A DNA stretch of 64,000 nt. Source: Karstenula rhodostoma CBS 690.94 (taxonomy: Eukaryota > Ascomycota > Dothideomycetes > Pleosporales > Didymosphaeriaceae). The stretch is from the NCBI GenBank assembly GCA_010093485.1, contig MU001510.1, positions 637,709 to 701,708 on the forward strand, written 5' to 3'. The notes under the pieces are model-generated. The model had not been told where the DNA came from, made no database searches, and saw nothing but the letters and a program-made list of their open reading frames with translations. The translations under genes and the position numbers were made by a program. Of this stretch, positions 10,726-22,714 are shown one piece after another (the stretch's first letter is position 1; every line of letters begins with the position of its first letter).

Positions 10726-12094
10726 CTATGCCCATCCCGTGAGAACTTGCTCCTTCTGCTCGCCTTCCGCCTTGCGTGTAGGCAGGCTAACCTTCGCTCC
10801 GGCCTCCTCAGCCAGCGCTTCGCTCCGCGACTTGCTGTTGACATCCAGGAATGGTCTGAGACCCCAATCAGCACGGCCCAACGAACGCGCGAAAGGGGAA
10901 GTACTAACCTCTCACCAATCCCCACAGCACGGTTCCCAAACCGTTCGCCCAAGCTATCGTAGTCAAACGTAGCACTGTGAAACGCGCTCCTATTATCCCA
11001 GATGGCTAGATCGTTGTCGTTCTTCCATTTGAACCGCACCTGCAAGTCGTGGCTGTTCGGGATGACGTTAAGCAGCTTCTTGAGCAGCTCCTCCGACTCG
11101 TCCGTGTGCAGCTCGTTGATCTGCTTGGGGAACGGGCCCAGCGCGAAGACGCTTTTCCACCCCGTGACGGGGTTCGTACGAATGACGGGGTGCACGGCGG
11201 ACAGCTCTTTGCCCACGTTGGACGGGGAGCCGCGCGGGCCCTCGTGGATCCTGACTTTGTCGGGGTTCGCGGCTGCTGCGCGCGTGAAGCCCTCACCCGA
11301 GAAAGTTGCTGTGAGACCCTCGAGGAACTTGCGGTAGGGGGCGCTGAAGCGGTCGTAGATCTCACTGGACACGAGGATGTGAAGTCAGTGCGTGTCAGAA
11401 GGATGGGTATAGGTGCAGAGGATCGATGTTTGGGCACCTGGGGCATTACGTACTATCCGCTTGCCCAGAGGGTGTCGCCGCCTGTTGGTACACCTCGCTC
11501 GTCCCGTGGTAGTTGCACTAGCCGCAGAGAAGTGTAGTCTGCTGGTACAGGCTCGAATTGAATGTCAGAGTGCCATTGCGCGGCATCGTATCGGCGCTTG
11601 TCTGCCTGGCGGTCGTGCTTGAAGATCTGCTTGCGAGCCTGAGAGCTGATGGTGCTGATTTCGGCGTCTTTGACGCCAAACTCGGAGGTGTTGTTGAGTA
11701 CGGGGTGAATGTGCAAGGTAGAGCCTGATGGTTTCTGTGTGAGCTTTCCTAGGCGGTCTACCAGCTGCTTCTGCAGGTCGTTGGTGAGATTGTCCTGCGA
11801 GCGGAAGAAGACGACACCACGGCGGGAGACTTCGTGCATGTTAGTTTGAGTATAGAACAGAGCTTTGGACGATGTACTGGTGATAGCGAGCTCACGTAGA
11901 AGCTCATCTGAATTCTCAGCATTGATGAGATCGTTGACGATGTTCAGAGTAGAGAACTCGCGACCGATGATCGGCGTGACATCCTCGTAGTCAAACTTCT
12001 CTAGAACCCCTGTAGGCTTAAAAGGCTCGGATGCGTGGGTATTGTCTATGGGGGTTTGGCTGGAGCCGTTCTCTTCCAAGATGCCAGGTGCCAT
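10726..12094 (-). CDS. TauD/TfdA-family alpha-ketoglutarate-dependent dioxygenase
   Basis: Non-haem Fe(II)/2-oxoglutarate dioxygenase of the taurine/sulfonate dioxygenase family; fungal homologues release sulfite from sulfonates or hydroxylate related substrates. Three exons: 12094-11454, 11364-10909 and 10855-10726, about 408 aa. The GTACGT and GTTAGT introns restore continuity: GGDTLWASG-YEIYDRF across the first and GIGER-PFLDVNSKSRSEAL across the second. The metal site is H175-x-D177 in QWHSDIQFE with distal H343 in NRSAFHSATFDY; the 2OG arginine is R359 within FGNRAVGIGER. The motif GVVFFRSQ precedes the core, as in family members. The protein ends TGWA with no targeting tripeptide. All catalytic residues are intact; the substrate is inferred only at family level. 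Confidence 0.9.
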
Positions 12095-12631
12095 GATGAA
12101 AATTGATTCTGGTTCGTGAAGGTATTTGAGCGATCGAAGATAATATCGTACGAACTCAGAAATTGCGATAGCTACGACTGGCAATTGTTTTATATGTTGG
12201 CGCCCCTCAGCGGTAATGTCATGCCGAGCAGTAGGCCGAAGTCGCGATGTTCTGTTTCTAACGCCATCGTCGGCTGCATCACGCAATCACACCCGCAGCC
12301 CTTACAACGTAGCCACCCCGCACCACGAGCATGCGAACGTATAGCGTCGGTGCATGTCCGGATTGGCCGTGGCTAGACTATCACTGCCGGTGCATGATGA
12401 AGGGCGGACTCTGTCGCAATAGGCGCTAAGTTTGCACGCCCCTGGTGATGAATCAAGTGAGCTAACGGAAAGCATGGCGAACTGATAAGAAGTTGCAGTG
12501 TGTTCAACAAGGGGTATACCATTCATCTGATTTTGGCCGTGGCCTGCGCCAACCAGGGCGGCCATTCCGAGTACCGTTCCAAAACGCCTTGCTTATGCAA
12601 TAACACATCATTGGTTGTCGAGAAGTTGCAA
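12095..12631. other. Intergenic region, no gene seen
   Basis: Upstream region of the TauD-like gene and downstream region of the BTB gene. Short ORFs without domain signatures. No repeats noticed. Confidence 0.5.
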
Positions 12632-13850
12632 TCACCTCTTGCCCTTTTTCATCACTAGACCCTTCCAGCCCTTGACATCGCGGATTCTCTTCAGAGCCTT
12701 CGCGGCAGCGGCATCCTTCATCATCTCTTCCGTGCATGCTTTCTTAGCCGCCTCATCCTCGTGCTCGTGCCACTCGCACCAGTCCTTTTCTGTCTTCGGT
12801 CTCTCGCCTTGAGCAAGAGTCGTCGCAAGCTCAAACAAGAAGGCTTGTGGTAGCTGTGACCGCAGAGAAACCATCCGTTCATTATCTTTCTTCGGGTCCC
12901 AGTACACACAGTACATGTCAAGAAAGTACTTGCACAACGGCGAGTCGGTCGGAAGACCTTCGTAGGCATCGATGACGTTGCTGTGGTCGGGCATCGACTG
13001 CAGAATTTCGTCGTTCTTTTGCCAAGCGAGGATGACGGCGTGGCGGAGTTTTGGAATCTCGTACTTGTGGGCGAATACGTAGAGGGCAATGAAGCGGCGC
13101 TCAAGAAAGCCCTCCAGTCCTCGCCATTTATATGGCCTGGAACAGCAGGGACACAGGGTCTCCTTAGGGATCTCCGGCTTCTCGGCTGCAGTCAAGCGGA
13201 TTGGAGGCGCCGGAGCGCTCTTCTCGCTTTCGGCATCGCCAGGGACCTTCTCGGCACCATTTTCGGACGTAGGCGGCACGTCCCCGTTCTGCGATCCTTC
13301 CGCCGGAGGGGCATCGTCATTGTCGTTGTCGAGCGAGATGCCCCATGATGCTGTGTCAACATCGTCGGCTCCGTCCTTGGCATCGCTTTCGGATGTGCCG
13401 TTCGTGCTGCTATCCATGCCCGAGCCCAGATCGATGGAGTGTGAGGGCGCATGCACTTCCTTTCCACCTTCGATAAGATGATGTGGAATATATCCAGTAT
13501 ATAGCCACATCATGAACGCATCGAAGACATCCGGGTTCGTATCATCTAGCTCGAGCCCAGCTTCACCGCCCTTGTAAGGGGAAGCGCTCTGCTGCTCTAG
13601 GACGCGGTCGAAGTATGCTGAGCATCTTCGCAGAAGCTCGCGGTGGCAGCTGAATGACTCTGGATACTCGCCCTTTCCAACCTTTACGGTCAAAATGGTC
13701 TGATCAAAGTTTCTAGACGTCGTTAGAACTACCGAGGAAGCCTCATGGGAATCCGTACCTGAAGGTGTGGCCGAGCGTCGACATGCCTTTAGGGTTCATA
13801 AACGGCATCTTTAGCAAGAAGTCGGGAAAAGGGAATTCCTGGATCTCCAT
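12632..13850 (-). CDS. BTB/POZ domain protein
   Basis: Protein with an N-terminal BTB/POZ fold, a dimerisation module that often links substrates to Cullin-3 ligases. Two exons: 13850-13759 and 13712-12632, 390 aa. The GTACGG intron joins TLGHTFR to NFDQTILTVKVGKGEY, which is the first beta-strand of the domain; without this splice no ATG opens the long ORF. BTB features are FSCHRELLRRCSAYFDRVL and PDVFDAFMMWLYTGYIP. The middle is acidic and Ser-rich (about residues 125-200) and is followed by a CPCCSRPY cysteine pair and ALYVFAHKYEIPKLRHAVI, the usual BTB C-terminal helices. The end is Lys-rich. The start MEIQEFPFPDF is the most upstream in-frame ATG in this exon; 13808 is an alternative. 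Confidence 0.85.
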
Positions 13851-14727
13851 CCGCAGATTTATACTTGGGAAAGTCGTCCATTTTGCTCTCTACTGTTGCA
13901 CATGCGGGGCAGCACAGAAGAGTTTCAAGGGCGGTGACGGGTGCTGCTTGGCGTGTCAAGTCCAATAGTAAATGCTTAAGCTAAGCTCGGCAACGTCGGC
14001 CATAGTGCTTGAAACCCATGGCAAGGAACCAAAAATCTGCAGCTGGACGCGGTCGTGGCGGAGGATCTTCAGCCCCGGAGTTTGTGTGCGGTTTCAACAA
14101 AGCAACGGGGAGTGTTTCATCACATGGCTAAGCGCTTGGCGGGGGTTGCTTGCCTCAGGAAGACGCGTATGGAACCCGCGTTTTCCTTTGCTGAGCATAG
14201 CGAGAGCCATGTGTGCTTTTGGGTTGTTTCGCGGCGTGTTTCCGGGAGATGGCCGTCCTCCGTATACGTGATGGTGCAGAGATGGGCTGTGATGAATGAG
14301 GCGCGATGTCGTGGCCAAACCGCAAGTCCGTGCGCCACTATGATCTCCACTCTTCCCGCCCAAACCCACCGCACTTGTGCCAACGAACCAGCACAAGCAT
14401 CGCACCAGCTTCGACCAAGACTATAAGTTGTCTCGCCTCGTCGCGAAGCTTCACGCATTGTTCTCAGAGTGGAGCAGTTGCCCAGCAGTCTAGAGTCGAC
14501 TGCGCATGACCGGAAGCTTTGGAAGATATCGTGCCTTCAATCGCTCCCATGTTGAGTTACAGCGCATAAAAGAATCACCACCAAGGCCCCGAGTAAAGTT
14601 GCTTGCTCTTCACTATCCGGCCAAGACTGTACAGGCCCTGTTTCCACCGAATCCAGACCCTAGGACTCGCGAACAAGCGAATTGGCGTATGATCCTATCC
14701 CCAAATTTCCCTAAAACAAAAAAGCAC
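13851..14727. other. Intergenic region, no gene seen
   Basis: Upstream region of the BTB gene and 3' region of PAL. Overlapping ORFs on both strands at about 13970-14510 look random (no domains, poor composition, no supporting splice sites). Confidence 0.5.
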
Positions 14728-16919
14728 TCACTCGATCACTGGTTCGACGTGTTCAGGCATGAGCTCAGGCTCAGCATCCAGACCCTCTTTGAGACACTCC
14801 ACAACAGTCGCCCAGATATCATCCTTGATGGAATTGTTGATAACGCCGACCCAGTGGCCAACCGTTCGCTTCGCACACGCATCCTCGACCTTCTCGAAAA
14901 TGTTGTTCGGATCGCCCGAGGCTTGATACATGGGATGATCGACAACTCCTCTATGCATTGGAACTTTTAACTCTTTCCTGACAAAGTGGTACAAACGTTT
15001 GGAAGCCCTTCCAAGCAAATCGCTTGCATCGCCTGATCGGATGTATTCCTGCCTTGTCTCATTGAACAGTGAGAGACTCGTGTTGATGTTCTTTGCAGTC
15101 CATGCGCTCAGGTGTTGCAGGAGCTCGGACGAACTCGCGGCCGCATCTTCGAGCACAGACAACAGGGGCGTTTTCGCGCCTTTCATGATGTTTTCGAAGC
15201 GGGGTCTTGAGTCCAACGTGGTTGTCTTGATTAGCTGGTCAGAGATGTAACCCCAGACACCGACTTGGGCCTTTGCTTGCCACTCTCCGCTGACACCAAT
15301 GTCAGCGAGAACAATCCGCACGCTTTCTTCAATTGCGGTCTTCAGCTTCGACTCAAAGATGCGGTTCATGGCGCGTAGGTCCAGCGCTTGGCATGTGCCG
15401 TAAAGCGAGCAAGCACACATGAGGCCAAGAATATCCATTGCCGTGTCGGTATACCGTGCGCTGATCAACGCCAGTGAATTCAGCGCTTGGTTCCCCATCT
15501 CGGCACTCACAACATGGTTGTGCACCGGGTTGCCTAGGAAAGACAATTCCGACATGTATCCCGCCATGTTCACGTCGACTCCCTTGAAAGTGAAGCTCGT
15601 GCTAGGCTCATCAACACACAAGTTTGGCGGCAATCCGCGATTTTTGGCCGGGTCTGTCATCTCTGTGAACTGGCAGAAGAGCATTCGGCCAATCGCTTGC
15701 GCAGCCAACCTACACTTTTCCATCGCAGATGTGACTGACACAGCCTGAAAGTTGCCGCCATGGTAGATGTCTCCAGTACTGGCGTCAAGCAGAGGATTAT
15801 CCGTCGTGCTATTGAGTTCGACCCGGAGTTGTTCATTGGCGAGCTGGATATCTTCAAGAAAAGGACCCAGCCACTGGGGAACCGTGCGCAGGGAGTACCT
15901 GTCCTGAAAGAGAGTATGATTGTGGCTTTCCAGAAGACCAGTGGCAAGCTTTGAACCATCAAGAGCGCCACGGATAGCAGACGCGACTTCCGCTTGACCA
16001 GGATGTGGGCGGATATCCGAAATAAATGGAGCAAAAGATGTGGCTGTGCCGAGCATGGCTTCAACGTTCATAGCAGTTAGAAGCTGACTGAGAGCCAATA
16101 TGTTGTTCATGGAAGCCAAGGTCATGCTTGCGGCAGCTGCAGATATGGCAGTCCCATTGACGAGACCTAGCGCTTCTTTTGGCTCGAAGACTGTTGGCTT
16201 GATGTTGAAGACTGCGAGTGCTGCGGAGGCAGCGATGATCTTACGTTCGTCCGGTGGGCCTACCCAGCAATAAATATTTGGATTGCCTTCCAGCATACCA
16301 GCAACGTAGGATAACGGCGAAAGGTCTCCAGACGCTGATATACTTCCACGGGTCGGAATCAGTGGAAGAATATCGTGATTCAACAGCTGTAGAAGGGTCT
16401 CGATAGTGGACTTGCGTACTGCAGAGTGGCCTCTTGCAATTGTGTTCGCCCGAATAAGGATCGCGGCTCGTACCCACTCTTGTTTCAACGTCGGTGAATG
16501 CGCGACCTGATCACTACTAGGCACAGGCGGAACGGGAGCAAATCCGGAGTTTAAGCATTGGATGAGCGCTTGCTGCAGCTTGTGCATCTCGCCATGGCTG
16601 CAACGAACATCTGCACTTCCGCCATATCCTGTGTTGACCCCTGCGTTTGGTTTAGCACTTCTGATGTGCAGTGATGGGAATCCCGGTACTCACCGTACAC
16701 AGTGTTACCCTGCTGTAGCAGTTGATTCAGCATCGCAACACACGCATCTATCCTATCCAGGACTTTGCGGTCTTGTGTTAGTATAGCTGTCCCTCCATAT
16801 TTTCCCAGTGTGACCGTTTGCGCAAGAGTCAAGGATTCACCGTCGACGATCACCGGGGAGGTACGCTGCTTTGTGGCCTCCCACTGTGAGAGGACATTCC
16901 GAGCATGCGCTGTGCTCAT
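14728..16919 (-). CDS. Phenylalanine ammonia-lyase family (MIO aromatic amino-acid lyase)
   Basis: Cytosolic enzyme removing ammonia from phenylalanine to give trans-cinnamate; in fungi it usually opens catabolism of the amino acid. Two exons: 16919-16694 and 16640-14728, 712 aa, the normal fungal PAL length. The 53-nt GTGAGT intron splits VYG|VNTGYGGSADV, the conserved substrate-loop region with the catalytic tyrosine. The self-cyclising Ala-Ser-Gly that forms the MIO cofactor is at residues 178-180 in GSISASGDLSPLS. Other family marks are GLVNGTAISAA, NSTTDNPLLD, GGNFQAVSVTSAMEK and LSFLGNPVHNHVVSAEMGNQ. A related histidine or tyrosine lyase is possible, but size and the fungal-style C-terminal extension favour PAL. 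Confidence 0.93.
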
Positions 16920-17857
16920 TTTACAATAGTGGCGGTTTGTAAACAGGAAGGAAGATGGTTATATCCGAGTAAGTGATCGGATTCAAGAAATCCGTACCGG
17001 ACCGAAAACCACTATTAGGTGATGTGTTTTCAAGGGTGGCGGGGGATAGGTATGCTGTGAGGTAATTAGCTAAAGCAGGGTCGGGTTCAATATGAATTCC
17101 AACTCACAAACAGCAAACGCTAAGTAGCAAGGGACAATTTGATGATGTGAATTTGCGTTCGTAGGTACATTTGTCTTTTACAACAAATCCTTTGACCTTC
17201 ACGTGCTATCGCTTGGTCGATTAGATTGAGCGGTGAGGATGCATTGTTTGTATCCCCCGTTCATAGCAACATAGATATGCGCACGATTGCATGGTTGGCA
17301 AACAGCAACGGCGTCTAGGGGGGTTATGCGCTACCAGCCTATTGTCATTTCGCTTAGAAAATTATGTAAAAAGAGGTTAAAAGGCTGCTGCTCGGGGCAA
17401 AATAGGCAGGTCACGATTCCTTGGCGTGAAATTGTAATATTATAGGATTCCAGACCGCTCCAAACGCCGTACTGAACCCCGAAGTACCTATCTGGCGAAT
17501 ATCCGAATGCAGAGCGTTGCGTAAAACAACCTACGTCTCAGGTTCTACGATCATCTAATGGTGTGCCCTTTGAACACCAAAGTCACGCAGATGCTAAGTC
17601 TGAATAACCTTTACGATGGTATCGGACTTGCATGCCGCGCCAGAGGAAGGATCTGGAGAAAAATACCGAGTGCATGATGTTCATCGTGGCTTCCCAGGTT
17701 CGGCTTAGCGCGGCTCCATAGCCGCCCCGCTCCGGCCCGCGCTCCACGTCCCAACCCCACCAGCGCTGTGGGGAACGTCATCGTTCGCATCTGTACGGCG
17801 ACAACCTACCCGACTGCTCCCTATCCTATCATCCTGCGGTGCAACCTGTCTTTGACC
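16920..17857. promoter_or_regulatory. Shared upstream region of divergent PAL and PI-PLC genes
   Basis: About 940 bases between two outward-facing starts. It is comparatively AT-rich around 17000-17450. No ORF of interest apart from an upstream in-frame methionine of the PLC gene at 17768, which I judge to be leader. No repeats recognised. Confidence 0.45.
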
Positions 17858-19753
17858 ATGTCCGAACTTCTCTCCGGTATCTCTAAACTCAATCCTTTCT
17901 CCAAGCGATCGGATGTCGACGATGAAGACAAGGGCGAGGCAATCGACGAACAGACCGTGGCTGGTGGTGGTCACGCTTCCCGCCAGTCTGCCATCACCAA
18001 GAACCAACTCAAAGTGAGTCGCGCCTTGAAGTCATTCTTAGCGAAAGAAGGCGTATTGTCCAAAGACGAAGTCGGCGTGGACCAAGATGAGCCTACTTCA
18101 GCTTTGAGAGAATTTCTCGATCGCCCACACATTCATGTCCCGGCGGAGGTCCTTGATCGAGGGCGCCCGTTACCGGACTACTTCATAAGCTCAAGCCACA
18201 ACACCTACTTGATGGCCCATCAGCTCTTCGGTGAGAGTCACGCATCTGCGTACGAGACCGCGCTCTATACCGGCTCCCGATGTGTTGAGATTGATGCCTG
18301 GGACAACGACGATAACAAAGACGAACCTAAAGTCACACATGGATATACACTTGTATCCAATATCCCATTTCGCAAAGTTTGCGAGGTTCTTCGCGACGTT
18401 GTTGATAAAGAAGCCCGAGAAGAGCGCAACGCCGCTCCCATCATCATCTCTCTTGAAAACCACTGCGGCGGTCATGGCCAGCTCCGGATGGTGCAGATCA
18501 TGAGAGAAATATTCCAAGACCGCCTCTTGAGTAAAGCGATACGCGAGAAGGGCACTCGAGAACAGGAAGGCGGCGAGCATGTCACTCTTGCCGAACTTGG
18601 CAATCAAGTTGTCCTGATTGTACGTAATGCATCCCAATAACACCATGAAATGTGCTGATACAGTCTTATCCAAAGATCGAGTACCACCTTCCGAACGAAG
18701 AGGACAGTGACGACAGCAGTGATTCATCTGAAGACGAGGAGCAGCGAAAGGCGCATGAACAGTATCGCGAGAAGAAGAAGGCAGTCAACGCTGGAGGGAT
18801 TATTCCCGAACTAGCTGAGCTCGGGGTTTATGCTCAGAGCGTCAAACCAGTGAACAACTCCTGGTACGAAAGCGTACTGGAGAACGCGCCCCATCATCAT
18901 TTGATAAACGTCTCGGAGACTGCCCTCAAGTCGCACATGCCAGTAGGCAGCTCCAAGATTGCGGTGCATAACTCTAAGCACTTGATGCGTGTCTTTCCCA
19001 AAGGAACCCGCATTTCGTCTAGGAACCTTGCACCCGTCCCATTTTGGGTAAGTTTTGACCCTGACCTCCACACATAGCGAGCTTGATCTAAGTCGTGATA
19101 GGGAATTGGCGCTCAAATCTGTGCATTGAACTGCCAAACTTTTGGGGCCGCTTCCCAACTCAACGAAGCCCTGTTCTCAGGCTCTGGTGGCTATGTCTTG
19201 AAACCTGCACCTTTACGTTTAGGTGGAAATGGCGTACTCAACACCGGCAGAAGGACAAGGCTGAGGTTACACGTTGCCGGTGCAACGGACGTCCCTCTAC
19301 CACAAGGTCGCGACGACGAGATCAAGCCGTACTTGACCTGCACGCTTGTTCATCCGAACGATCTCAACAACCTACCACAGAAGCGGAAGACACAACCCTA
19401 TAAGTCACACAAGCTTACCGGGTTCCTCCATAAAGAAAACCCAGCCCCGACGGATCCATTTTGGGATGAAGTCCTCGAGTGGGAGTATGATGACAATGAA
19501 TTGGTCTTTCTGCGTCTTCTCATCAAGAGCGACGATTCCTTTTCCCGCAATCCGTTGTTTGCTGTGGCAGCAGTGCGGCTGATGTACGCCGCGCCAGGCT
19601 GGAACTTCATACGCATGGTACGTGCCAATCTTTGAATGTTATAACCCCTCCTTCCGTGACACGAGCTAACTCTTCTTTTCTCTCCAGCTGGATTTGAAAG
19701 GCCATGAGACAACATGCACGCTCCTTGTCAAGCTCGAGTTCCAGGATCTATAG
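17858..19753 (+). CDS. Phosphoinositide-specific phospholipase C (delta-like, X-Y-C2)
   Basis: Hydrolyses phosphatidylinositol 4,5-bisphosphate to diacylglycerol and inositol trisphosphate at membranes. Four exons: 17858-18619, 18664-19047, 19102-19617 and 19688-19753, 575 aa; every exon is a whole number of codons. The X-box holds the first catalytic histidine in SSSHNTYLM, calcium ligands in CVEIDAWD, the second histidine in KVTHGYTL, and IISLENHC. An acidic Ser/Asp/Glu linker (EEDSDDSSDSSEDEEQ) separates it from the Y-box with NSKHLMRVFPKGTRISSRN and GAQICALNCQTFG. A C2 domain follows (TRLRLHVAGATDVP ... DPFWDEVLEWEYDDNELVFLRLLI). There is no PH domain or clear EF-hands, as in several fungal PLCs. 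A short hydrophilic N-terminus precedes the X-box. Confidence 0.93.
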
Positions 19754-20349
19754 CGTCGGCCTTCTGGAAGTGTGGAAAAGAAATATGCGGGGGCCTTGGG
19801 GAACTTGGTAGATAAATCGGCAAGCAAATAAAGCGCTGTTCCAGGCAGACATGAGTTCATATTATGATCATCACCGTACCAAAAAAATTTGGAGGTTATG
19901 ATTTTGTTTTAGCATGGCGATTCTAAACACGTCCAGCAGCAATATGGTTGGAAGCGCTAGTCGCACAGCTCTCTGTATACGATCAGTCCGCGTTGCCATA
20001 GCCGGAATATATATGTCAGAAGTATGGTGTCGCGCGTGTCGTGGTGACTCGGAATTTCCAATCCACCCTTCTCTTCCATCTCACCGCAGGGCCACGGGCT
20101 TCAGCTTGCGACATATTGCTTGGTCTTCTACTGCTGATGCCGTTGTTGCTTCCGATACCAATTGCTACCGCAAAGAAGGGCACACCAGCTAACGTTCGCG
20201 TTGTATGAACTGGCTGCATCGTTGTCGAAGGACTTGAGCGACTCGCCGCTAGACCAACGAGAGAATTACACAACTTGGAAGACGGGGAGTTGGTTCCTAG
20301 TGGACGCAGTGGCTCGCTAGACAGGACGTAATGGTGTATTGAACATCTG
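19754..20349. other. Intergenic region, no gene seen
   Basis: 3' flank of PI-PLC running to an SDR relic. Includes short A/T tracts near 19880. No credible ORF. Confidence 0.45.
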
Positions 20350-20680
20350 CTAGAATTCGGGCAATCTAAAGTCTAAGCTCACACGGCATATGCCACGAGT
20401 CGTGTCGATACTAGTGTCTCCGTTGCTTCCACACGCAAGGTGTGGAGCTTATGCGGAGTTGTGGGGTGGTTTGTCTCCAGAGCTTACGATGGAGGATGAT
20501 AGCAAATTTGTGCTGCTATGGGGCAAACTGCATCCTCGTCTGAAAGAGGATCTTCTGACTGCTACGAAGAGTGGGGATGATTGAGGGGCCGGGGTTGCTG
20601 GAGTGTCTGTATGGTTTTGTAAGAAAGAGATTGAGGCGTTCATGCAACAGAAGCAGAAGCAGCCACGCTCTATCTGACAG
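20350..20680 (+). pseudogene. 3' fragment of a short-chain dehydrogenase gene
   Basis: From about 20352 the plus strand reads NSGNLKSKLTRHMPR, then SPLLPHARCGAYAELWGGLSPE and WGKLHPR. This matches the C-terminal third of fungal retinol-dehydrogenase-like SDRs (the NPGN-L-K segment onward). After DLLTATKSGDD a TGA at 20582-20584 interrupts, but the same frame continues with GAGVAG and FCKKEIEAFM, the normal end of the family. No Rossmann-fold or catalytic part is found upstream, so this is a truncated, decaying relic rather than a gene. Confidence 0.65.
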
Positions 20681-22714
20681 GCTAGCTGATACTCACGCTA
20701 AGCAAACTAAGTTGAAAATCAAGGGTTCATGAAGGCTTCTGCTATGTAGTGTCTTTATGGTATGAGGCTTAGGCGGATTCGCCGATTTCACTTATGCATC
20801 AACTTGGCATGGAGAAAACGCCTCGCTCACACATTAGTATATGAGAACCCTAGCTACGCTTCCCCAAAAAGAAAGCTCCCAGGCACACACCCCAGATCAT
20901 ATAAAGCACAGGCTCGCCGCGATAATCCGCGCCCGCGCCCGCGTCCACACCAGCAATCGAGAGCAACTTCCGGCAATCAAACGATCTCAAAGTCAACCCT
21001 TCGAACTACCATCGTCAGGCCATATATACCGACGTCGGAAACATGGTCCGCCACCTCCCTGTTGTCGTACAGTTCGTCGTCATCCGCTTAGTCAGATGCT
21101 TTTCCCAGTCTACCGCGGACACGCTCCTTCTCTCTCGGACTCCTGGATCAAGCTCATCTGTGGGAAGCACACCGAACCCAGCGGTAGGTTCGCTATTCCA
21201 TGCATGACATTGCAGGTGCAGAACTGAGTCAGGTAGATCCAGATACCCACTGAGCTTATCCTGGAGTTTCTCAACACCCTGCAATGCGAGCCAGTTGCTC
21301 CTCTGGCGATAGAGAAGTAGTCACTCTACGAAAGGGTCTCAGGATAGGGAGGATGAGAAGCGGTTGGCGTGGCTTCTAGGTTGTTTTTATACCCCGCGGT
21401 AACTTCATTGAAGTGCAGTGAGAGAATCGTTTCCAAGGGAATATCTCAAAGGGGCCAACCCAAGCTGTTGGACAACTTGAGCGAGCGGCACGGTTGAATA
21501 GATAAAGCAGACGTCGAATGTGTGCAACGACCTGTAGCAACAGCGTCTAGTTTGAAAGCATAAAGACAAAAAGATGGACTGCAGTACGACTGAGTTTAAG
21601 CAAACAACGGCATGATGCACGAATGCTGCAATCATTCCCTGCCACTGGCACTGCCAATGAACTCAAGTCCACCAACGTAGGAGTAGTACCTTTACACAAT
21701 GCAAAGGACACCCATTGAATTAGTGGACCTTCTAACATGTAGCGTTCACCCCCAGTCTATCATAGATCAGGTCCCGGGGAATAGGTAGATGGTGGTTGCA
21801 TTCTGATAGCGGTATCTGCAGAAAGCTCCAAATATCATTAGAAGGGCCGATGCAAAGGACTAGGCACGTAAGTTTGAACAGCGATGACCATCACGGACAT
21901 TTCCCGAGGACTTGAACAAACTTTCAGGTTGTTATTGCCCATAAGCTGCTCCGCAGCAAAACTCAGATTGCGATGGGGCAGCCCCACCCGTACCTAAGTT
22001 TTGTTAGGTGGTTCAGAGGATGCGCATGGGATGGAGGGGGTAGACATCAGAAAGTTTTCTTCTTGAGGCCAGTGCGTGAAATGACTTGTCGGATACCCCA
22101 GTGGAAATTGTGGCGAACGAAAAGCTAGTGATTTGTATTGTATTGCATCCACTGCGTGGTTTGATGCGCTTAGCTAAGCACTGAATGAAGACGACAGCAG
22201 TGAGATATTGAAATTTCCAATCAGAAACCCTTACAAATAGGACAGAAAACTCGCCTTCGACGTCCTCATATTCATGTACCTTGAGCACTAACTCCAGCTG
22301 TCACCTCAGCCATTATGCTGACGCCAGCCGATAGGATAATATTTTGTATTAACGCGTGATGTAATCCATCCCATCGCCACTTTTCCGCACATTAGCTGCG
22401 ACTAGTGCACCCCCGAAGTAGGTTAAGTCCGTTTACATCCGATCAGATACCGCGTTCACTTTCCGAGTATGTCATCCTCCACGCTACACAGCAGGATCAG
22501 CCATTGCAAACAAGTGATGGTGCAGGATGTGAGAATCGGAGATGTGTCTCGGCCGGTGCGATGTCGACAGAAGGTGCGTATCATAAGTATAAAGAAGACT
22601 AGAAAAACGAGAGTCACTGCATCATCGTGACAGACCTATTTAACAATCTCTACAAATTAGAGTCAACAATCTTTTCTACAACGTCTTCCTCCAACGTTCC
22701 TCAGACTAGCCACC
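20681..22714. other. Gene-poor 2-kb stretch
   Basis: No supported gene. Candidate ORFs at 21015-21284 and 22013-22288 (minus) are short and without recognisable domains; the second contains a possible 54-nt intron, but that is weak. The last 200 bases form the promoter and leader of the SDR gene at 22715. Confidence 0.4.

Noticed and set aside
21015..21284. 89-aa minus-strand ORF in the gene-poor 20.7-22.7 kb stretch
   Set aside because: No recognisable motif, and overlapping plus-strand ORFs are just as long.
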